Below are positions 5,831-9,815 of a stretch of 9,815 nt of DNA, one piece after another. Source of the DNA: Nitrospirota bacterium (GTDB taxonomy: Bacteria; Nitrospirota; Nitrospiria; Nitrospirales; Nitrospiraceae); contig JACRQB010000118.1 of the NCBI GenBank assembly GCA_016222925.1, positions 1 to 9,815 on the forward strand. The letters run 5' to 3'. A model generated the notes under the pieces. That model was not told the origin of the DNA. It saw nothing but the letters and a program-made list of their open reading frames with translations, and did no database searches. Made by a program: the position numbers and the translations under genes. How positions within the stretch are numbered: position 1 is the stretch's first letter; the number at the start of each line of letters is the position of its first letter.

Positions 5831-6600
5831 TGGCCCATGCCTTCACCCATCATCACTATCTTCTGTATAGCATGGCGGCCGTCGGGGCCCTGATGACGTC
5901 TTTTTATATGTTCCGTCTGACCTATCTGACGTTCTATGGTGCGTCTCGGATGGATGCTCATACGGCCGAGCACGTGCACGAATCTCCGATGGTCATGGTC
6001 GCTCCCTTGCTGGTCCTTGCTTTCCTCTCGGCCGTGGGCGGATTGATCTTGGGGTTCCCACCTGAGCATGGCTGGTTGCATGGATTTTTGGGACCGGTCG
6101 TCGGGGGTGGGGCTGAGCATGAGGCCGGTGCCGGCACGGTGATTCTGCTGATGAGCATTGCGATCGTGATTGCGTTGCTCGGATGGGGACTCGCACATTT
6201 CCTGTATGCCGTGAGTCCGATGACCGCGGAAGGATGGGCGGAGAGATTTTCAGGAGCCTATCGGGTCTTATTGAACAAGTACTACGTGGATGAACTCTAC
6301 GACCTTCTTTTTGTTGAGCCGCTCAAGCGTCTGGGCGCACTGCTTGACTGGTTCGATCGTACCATCATAGACGGTATCGTGCGCGGGGTGGGACGGCTGA
6401 CGGATTGGGGTGCCTCTGGCTCCACATGGCTCGAGAAGCACATCGTGTATGCCGGGCTCAACGTGATCGGTTATGGCAATCACCTCGCGGCTCGCGAAGG
6501 GCGGAAGATGCAGAGTGGAATGGTCCATCATTATGCCGCCATCATCGTTGCGGGACTGTTCCTTTTAGTTCTTCTTGTTCAGCTATTTGCTCAGATGTAG
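5800..6600 (+). CDS. nuoL: NuoL, C-terminal part in the shifted frame
   Basis: This is the end of NuoL. It starts with GFWSKDEI, whose Lys-Asp pair corresponds to the functional K399/D400 of E. coli NuoL. It continues with membrane helices (about 5857-5935, 5989-6050 and 6139-6210) and then the conserved NKYYVDELYDLLFVEPL segment that leads into the lateral amphipathic helix. A final hydrophobic anchor (about 6529-6594) closes the protein. The bases upstream in this frame (5641-5799) are a shadow of the N-terminal part. A possible restart is the ATG at 5830, which overlaps the TAA stop of the first part as TAATG; a GGAG lies 13 nt upstream of it. A product from that ATG would lack SKDEI. About 37 residues (6400-6510) lie where ordinary NuoL proteins have roughly a dozen, an expanded lateral-helix region that fits a complex with an extra pump subunit. 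Confidence 0.85.
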   Translation, partial: PSGFWSKDEIMAHAFTHHHYLLYSMAAVGALMTSFYMFRLTYLTFYGASRMDAHTAEHVHESPMVMVAPLLVLAFLSAVGGLILGFPPEHGWLHGFLGPVVGGGAEHEAGAGTVILLMSIAIVIALLGWGLAHFLYAVSPMTAEGWAERFSGAYRVLLNKYYVDELYDLLFVEPLKRLGALLDWFDRTIIDGIVRGVGRLTDWGASGSTWLEKHIVYAGLNVIGYGNHLAAREGRKMQSGMVHHYAAIIVAGLFLLVLLVQLFAQM

Positions 6601-6630
6601 GCGTTAACCGGATTAGTTAGACGGTCTTTC

Positions 6631-8190
6631 ATGCTCGAAGAACTCACAGCCGGATTCCCGATTCTGTCCTGTATTCTCTTCCTCCCAGTTGCCGGGGCGG
6701 TTGTGCTCTGGCTGTTCGACGAAGAGGACATGGTCAGGACCTCAGCTCTCACGATTGCGCTGGTTGAGCTTGCGCTCTCTGTATTTGTCCTGCTGCGTTT
6801 CGTTCCAGAATCGGCCGCCATGCAGTTTACGGAACGTGTTCAATGGATTCCGGCCTTAGGCATTAGCTATCACCTGGCAGTCGATGGGATCAGCGTATTG
6901 TTCGTGGGACTCACGGCTTTTCTGACGGTTCTGGTGGTGGTGTATTCGTGGGATACGATCCGACATCAAGTCAAGCTGTACATGATGTGCCTGTTAGCGC
7001 TCGAGACGACGACGATGGGCGTTTTCGTGTCGTTGGATTTGATTCTGTTCTTCGTGTTCTGGGAGCTCATGCTGATTCCCAGCTACTTCCTGATCAAACT
7101 GTGGGGGGGAGGGGCCGAGCGTCATTATGCCGCGCTGAAGTTCGTCCTGTATACGCTCTTGGGCAGTGTCTTCATGCTGGTAGGCATCGCGTTACTGGAT
7201 ATCAATTATCATCAGTGGGCGTTGCTGCATCACACGGAGCAGACTTATTCGTTTGATCTGCTCGATCTCCTGAGGGTGCCGATTCCGGTCTCTCAGCAAC
7301 TCGTCATCTTTTGGCTGATGTTCCTGGGCTTTGCGTTCAAAGCACCCGTGTTTCCCTTTCATACATGGCTGCCCGATGCGCTCTTGGAGGGGCCGATTGG
7401 GATGGCTGTGGTCTTGGCGGGTTTGAAACTGGGCACGTTCGGTTTCATACGCTTCAGCATTCCGCTGCTCCCGGATGCATCAAAAAGCGAGACGGTCGTC
7501 ATGGTTGTGGTCGGGCTTGGGCTCTGCGCGATTCTTTATGGCGCGTGGATGGCCTTGGTCCAAGCCGATTTTCGGCGCTTGCTGGCCTACAGCAGCGTCA
7601 GTCATCTTGGCTTTGTTGTTGTAGGGTTGTTTGCCTTGAATTATCAAGGTCTGCAAGGCAGTTTGCTCACAATGATCAATCTTGGCTTCAGCACGGCGGG
7701 GCTTTTCTTTATCGCCGGGTTTCTCTACTCTCGGCAGCAGACGACAGAGTTGTCGGCGTTTGGCGGGATGGCGAAGCAAGTGCCTCTGTTGGCGACCTTC
7801 TTTCTCATTATCGGGCTGGCGTCGATCGGACTTCCCGGCACCAATGGCTTTGTCGGCGAGTTTCTCATCCTTTTGGGGGCGTTCAAGGCCAAATGGTGGT
7901 TCGGTGCCGTCGCCGTTCTGGGGGTGATTTTCGGGGCCGCCTATTTTCTGTGGTATTACGAACGGTCGATGTTCGGCCCGTTGGGTGCTGCGGTGAAGGG
8001 GACCATGAGCGATCTGCAACCGCGCGAGAAGATCATTGCGGTGTCACTGTCGGTCATGATTCTTTGGATCGGGCTGTATCCGTCACCGTTCCTGCGAATC
8101 ATGAATGGATCGATCCAAGCACTTGTTGATCGAGTCCAACAAGAGACGAAGGTGTCGCTACAAGACAACCGAACTGGAAGAGGGTATTAG
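6631..8190 (+). CDS. nuoM: NADH-quinone oxidoreductase subunit M, first copy (NuoM1)
   Basis: NuoM1 is an antiporter-like proton-pumping subunit of the membrane arm, 519 residues with about 14 membrane helices and close to the usual length of 500-510. The expected channel residues are visible: Glu145 (TM5, FVFWELMLIP), Lys237 (TM7, GFAFKAPVFPFHTWLPDA), Lys266 (TM8) and Glu410 (TM12, LPGTNGFVGE). Two oddities are seen. The usual MIxHG motif reads MINLG, so a conserved His is Leu351. The stretch from the Pro after TM7 to Lys266 is two residues shorter than in E. coli NuoM or in the next gene. The start ATG is 30 nt after the nuoL stop with no strong Shine-Dalgarno. It is followed 8 nt later by a second, diverged nuoM, which makes this a tandem-NuoM (2M) complex I operon. 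It is not a recent duplicate of its neighbour. Confidence 0.94.
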   Translation: MLEELTAGFPILSCILFLPVAGAVVLWLFDEEDMVRTSALTIALVELALSVFVLLRFVPESAAMQFTERVQWIPALGISYHLAVDGISVLFVGLTAFLTVLVVVYSWDTIRHQVKLYMMCLLALETTTMGVFVSLDLILFFVFWELMLIPSYFLIKLWGGGAERHYAALKFVLYTLLGSVFMLVGIALLDINYHQWALLHHTEQTYSFDLLDLLRVPIPVSQQLVIFWLMFLGFAFKAPVFPFHTWLPDALLEGPIGMAVVLAGLKLGTFGFIRFSIPLLPDASKSETVVMVVVGLGLCAILYGAWMALVQADFRRLLAYSSVSHLGFVVVGLFALNYQGLQGSLLTMINLGFSTAGLFFIAGFLYSRQQTTELSAFGGMAKQVPLLATFFLIIGLASIGLPGTNGFVGEFLILLGAFKAKWWFGAVAVLGVIFGAAYFLWYYERSMFGPLGAAVKGTMSDLQPREKIIAVSLSVMILWIGLYPSPFLRIMNGSIQALVDRVQQETKVSLQDNRTGRGY

Positions 8191-8198
8191 GTCACGAG

Positions 8199-9815
8199 AT
8201 GGGAGAATACGCACTGCTCTATATCCTCTTTGCGCCGTTCGCGGGCGCCCTGGCATTGATTTTTATTTCCAATCGTCAAGCTCTGCTCGTTCGAAGCATC
8301 GCGGCGAGCGCGGCGTTTGTGTCGCTACTTGCATCGCTTTATCTCTTTTATGCGTATGATCCGGTGAAAGGTGGATTCCAGTTCGTCCAGAAATATGAAT
8401 GGTCGAAACAGCTCGGTATTTCACTGCACCTTGGGGTGGATGGGATCGGCACGCCTCTCGTGCTGGCCTCATCGATTTTGCTGTTTGCCGGCATCTTCGT
8501 GTCGTGGCATATCAAGGACCGCGCAAAAGAGTTTTACATCTGGCTTCTGATCTTGGCTGCGGCCACGATCGGCGTGTTCATGTCCCTCGACCTATTCTTT
8601 CTCTATTTCTTCTACGAGATGTCCGTCATTCCAATGTATTTATTGTTGGGGATGTGGGGCAGCCACACGAAGAAGTATTTGGAGATGACCGATTCTGAAG
8701 GTCTGAAGTTGCGTGACTCAGTCGGGTTTATCCTCAACTTTGGCTCGAACAGTAAAGAATATGCGGCGATGAAACTGGTGCTCTTCTTGTCGGCGTTTGC
8801 CGTTGCCGCGCTGATGGGCATCTTACTCATCTACAAATACTCTGGCCTGAACACCTTCGATATTCTGGTGCTCCGTGAGCAGGCCAATCTCATGAATATC
8901 CCGGTGCTCGGTACGACCTTGGACAAGATCATCTGGGTGTTGGTGTTCTTCGGGTTTGCGTCGATCGCTCCACTATGGCCGTTGCACTCGTGGTCTCCGG
9001 TCGGCCATGCGGCTGCGCCGGCCGCAACCAGCATGCTTCATGCTGGTGTCTTGATGAAGCTCGGACACTTTTCCATTATTCGAGTGGCCTTCGAAATTCT
9101 CCCTGAAACAACCAGAGAACTGATGCCGATTGCCGCTGTCCTGTGCATGTTCAGCATCGTGTATGGCGGCTTCGTTGCGTTTTACGCCAAAGACACCAAA
9201 TACGTGATCGGCTATTCCAGTTCCAGTCACATGGGATATGTATTTTTAGGCATGGCAGCGTTGAATTATATCAGCTTGAGCGGGGCCGTGATCTATATGT
9301 TCGCCCATGCGATGGCGACCGGCATGCTCTTCGCGATGGCCGGGTGGGTCTATGACCAAACGCATACGAGGGATATCCCGTCGTTAGGCGGTCTGTCCAA
9401 CAAGATGCCGTTCATCTCAGTGTGTTTTGTCGTAGGCTGCATGGCATCAATCGGGATGCCGGGCACGGTCAACTTTATTGCAGAAATTATGATCATTGTC
9501 GGAAGTTGGGATAAGTATCCCCTCCAAGTCATCGTGGCCATGTTAGGGATTGTGTTGACCTTGGCCTACCTGTTCAAAATGATGCGAGGGCTTTTCTACG
9601 GTCCGATGAACCAAAAGTACAGTCATGCGCACGATGCGATCTCTGCGGTCGATCGCCTCCCTTTGTTGATCATGATCTCGATCAGTATTGGGTTCGGAAT
9701 TTTCCCGATGCATTTGTATGATGTCGTTCGGTCCGGAGTCGATCCGTTAGTGGCGAGGATTACGCGCGTGGTTCCCGTCGCCCAAACTCATGAAGGGTCG
9801 GGGGTGCGGAGTGAG
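8199..9815 (+). CDS. nuoM: second NuoM-type subunit (NuoM2), 3' end outside the window
   Basis: The frame is open from the ATG at 8199 to the window edge: 539 codons without a stop. The product is an antiporter-like NuoM family protein. The conserved parts are Glu140 in TM5 (FFYEMSVIPMY), Lys287 in TM8 (HAGVLMKLG), His344, His370 and Glu429 in TM12 (MPGTVNFIAE). The TM7 motif reads GFASIAPLWPLHSW where NuoM normally has GFxxKxPxxPFHTW, so the key lysine is Ile256 and the following LPDA is SPVG. Between GMWG (151-154) and EYAAMK (187-192) lie about 28 more residues than in other NuoM proteins. They are polar and predicted to face the cytoplasm. The C-terminal tail beyond about 515 is hydrophilic and probably near its end. 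The start follows the NuoM1 stop by 8 nt. The product is likely the extra pump-like subunit of a 2M complex I, with nuoN expected downstream. Confidence 0.92.
   Translation, partial: MGEYALLYILFAPFAGALALIFISNRQALLVRSIAASAAFVSLLASLYLFYAYDPVKGGFQFVQKYEWSKQLGISLHLGVDGIGTPLVLASSILLFAGIFVSWHIKDRAKEFYIWLLILAAATIGVFMSLDLFFLYFFYEMSVIPMYLLLGMWGSHTKKYLEMTDSEGLKLRDSVGFILNFGSNSKEYAAMKLVLFLSAFAVAALMGILLIYKYSGLNTFDILVLREQANLMNIPVLGTTLDKIIWVLVFFGFASIAPLWPLHSWSPVGHAAAPAATSMLHAGVLMKLGHFSIIRVAFEILPETTRELMPIAAVLCMFSIVYGGFVAFYAKDTKYVIGYSSSSHMGYVFLGMAALNYISLSGAVIYMFAHAMATGMLFAMAGWVYDQTHTRDIPSLGGLSNKMPFISVCFVVGCMASIGMPGTVNFIAEIMIIVGSWDKYPLQVIVAMLGIVLTLAYLFKMMRGLFYGPMNQKYSHAHDAISAVDRLPLLIMISISIGFGIFPMHLYDVVRSGVDPLVARITRVVPVAQTHEGSGVRSE

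Larger units (their letters stand above)
4673..6600 (+). pseudogene. nuoL: nuoL as a whole, interrupted by a deletion and frameshift near 5800
   Basis: Both halves of one NuoL are present, but they are in different frames (4673-5800 in one, about 5800-6600 in another). Ordinary NuoL has about 28-29 residues between the GGL and SKDEI motifs. Here only 35 nt remain between them, so roughly 49-52 nt are missing, a number not divisible by three. The loss removes one membrane helix and shifts the frame. Restoring it would give a protein of about 658 residues. Both halves are otherwise well preserved, with no other stops, which points to a very recent mutation or an assembly or consensus error rather than an old pseudogene. 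Confidence 0.75.

Noticed and set aside
7311..8129. Open frame of 272 codons on the + strand inside nuoM1
   Set aside because: It is an alternative frame within the clearly conserved NuoM1. The translation is rich in Arg, Cys and Ser with no membrane character or domain.
1..9815. CRISPR arrays, insertion sequences, attachment sites or phage genes
   Set aside because: I saw no spaced direct repeats, transposase-like proteins, terminal inverted repeats or integrase genes. The window is filled by nuo genes.

Overview
The window is the downstream half of a respiratory complex I (nuo) operon, all on the + strand: the last 96 codons of nuoD, then nuoG, nuoI, nuoJ, nuoK, nuoL, a first nuoM, and a second different nuoM that is still open at the right edge. 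The protein sequences, the tandem nuoM pair and the formate-dehydrogenase-like NuoG fit a Nitrospira-type nitrite oxidiser or another member of Nitrospirota. That assignment is by recognition of family style, not by a search, so it is probable rather than certain.

Layout: 1-293 is the end of nuoD (quinone-side peripheral arm). 379-3072 is a large NuoG with five apparent Fe-S cluster sites. 3115-3702 is NuoI (two [4Fe-4S] clusters leading electrons to quinone). 3712-4239 and 4236-4538 are NuoJ and NuoK, with a 4-nt overlap. A 134-nt gap (4539-4672) has hairpins but no convincing gene. 4673-6600 is nuoL, split into two frames by what looks like a deletion of about 49-52 nt near 5800. 6631-8190 is NuoM1. 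8199 to the end is NuoM2, without its stop codon. There is no stretch of 300 bases without a gene.

How the genes work together: NuoG and NuoI carry electrons along the peripheral arm to the quinone site at NuoD. NuoJ and NuoK couple this to the membrane arm, and NuoL, NuoM1 and NuoM2 are Mrp-antiporter-like pumping subunits. Two NuoM genes in a row mark a '2M' complex I, a published variant proposed to have one extra pump module and known from Nitrospira and some other bacteria. A longer NuoL lateral-helix region here fits that architecture.

Points most worth a second look: NuoM2 lacks the TM7 lysine thought essential for proton transfer (Ile256 in its place) and has a roughly 28-residue loop insertion. 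NuoM1 lacks a usual histidine and two residues before its TM8 lysine. NuoG has an extra [4Fe-4S] site but a glycine where formate dehydrogenases have the Mo-binding Cys/Sec. nuoE, nuoF and nuoH are absent from their usual places. nuoL is broken in the middle.
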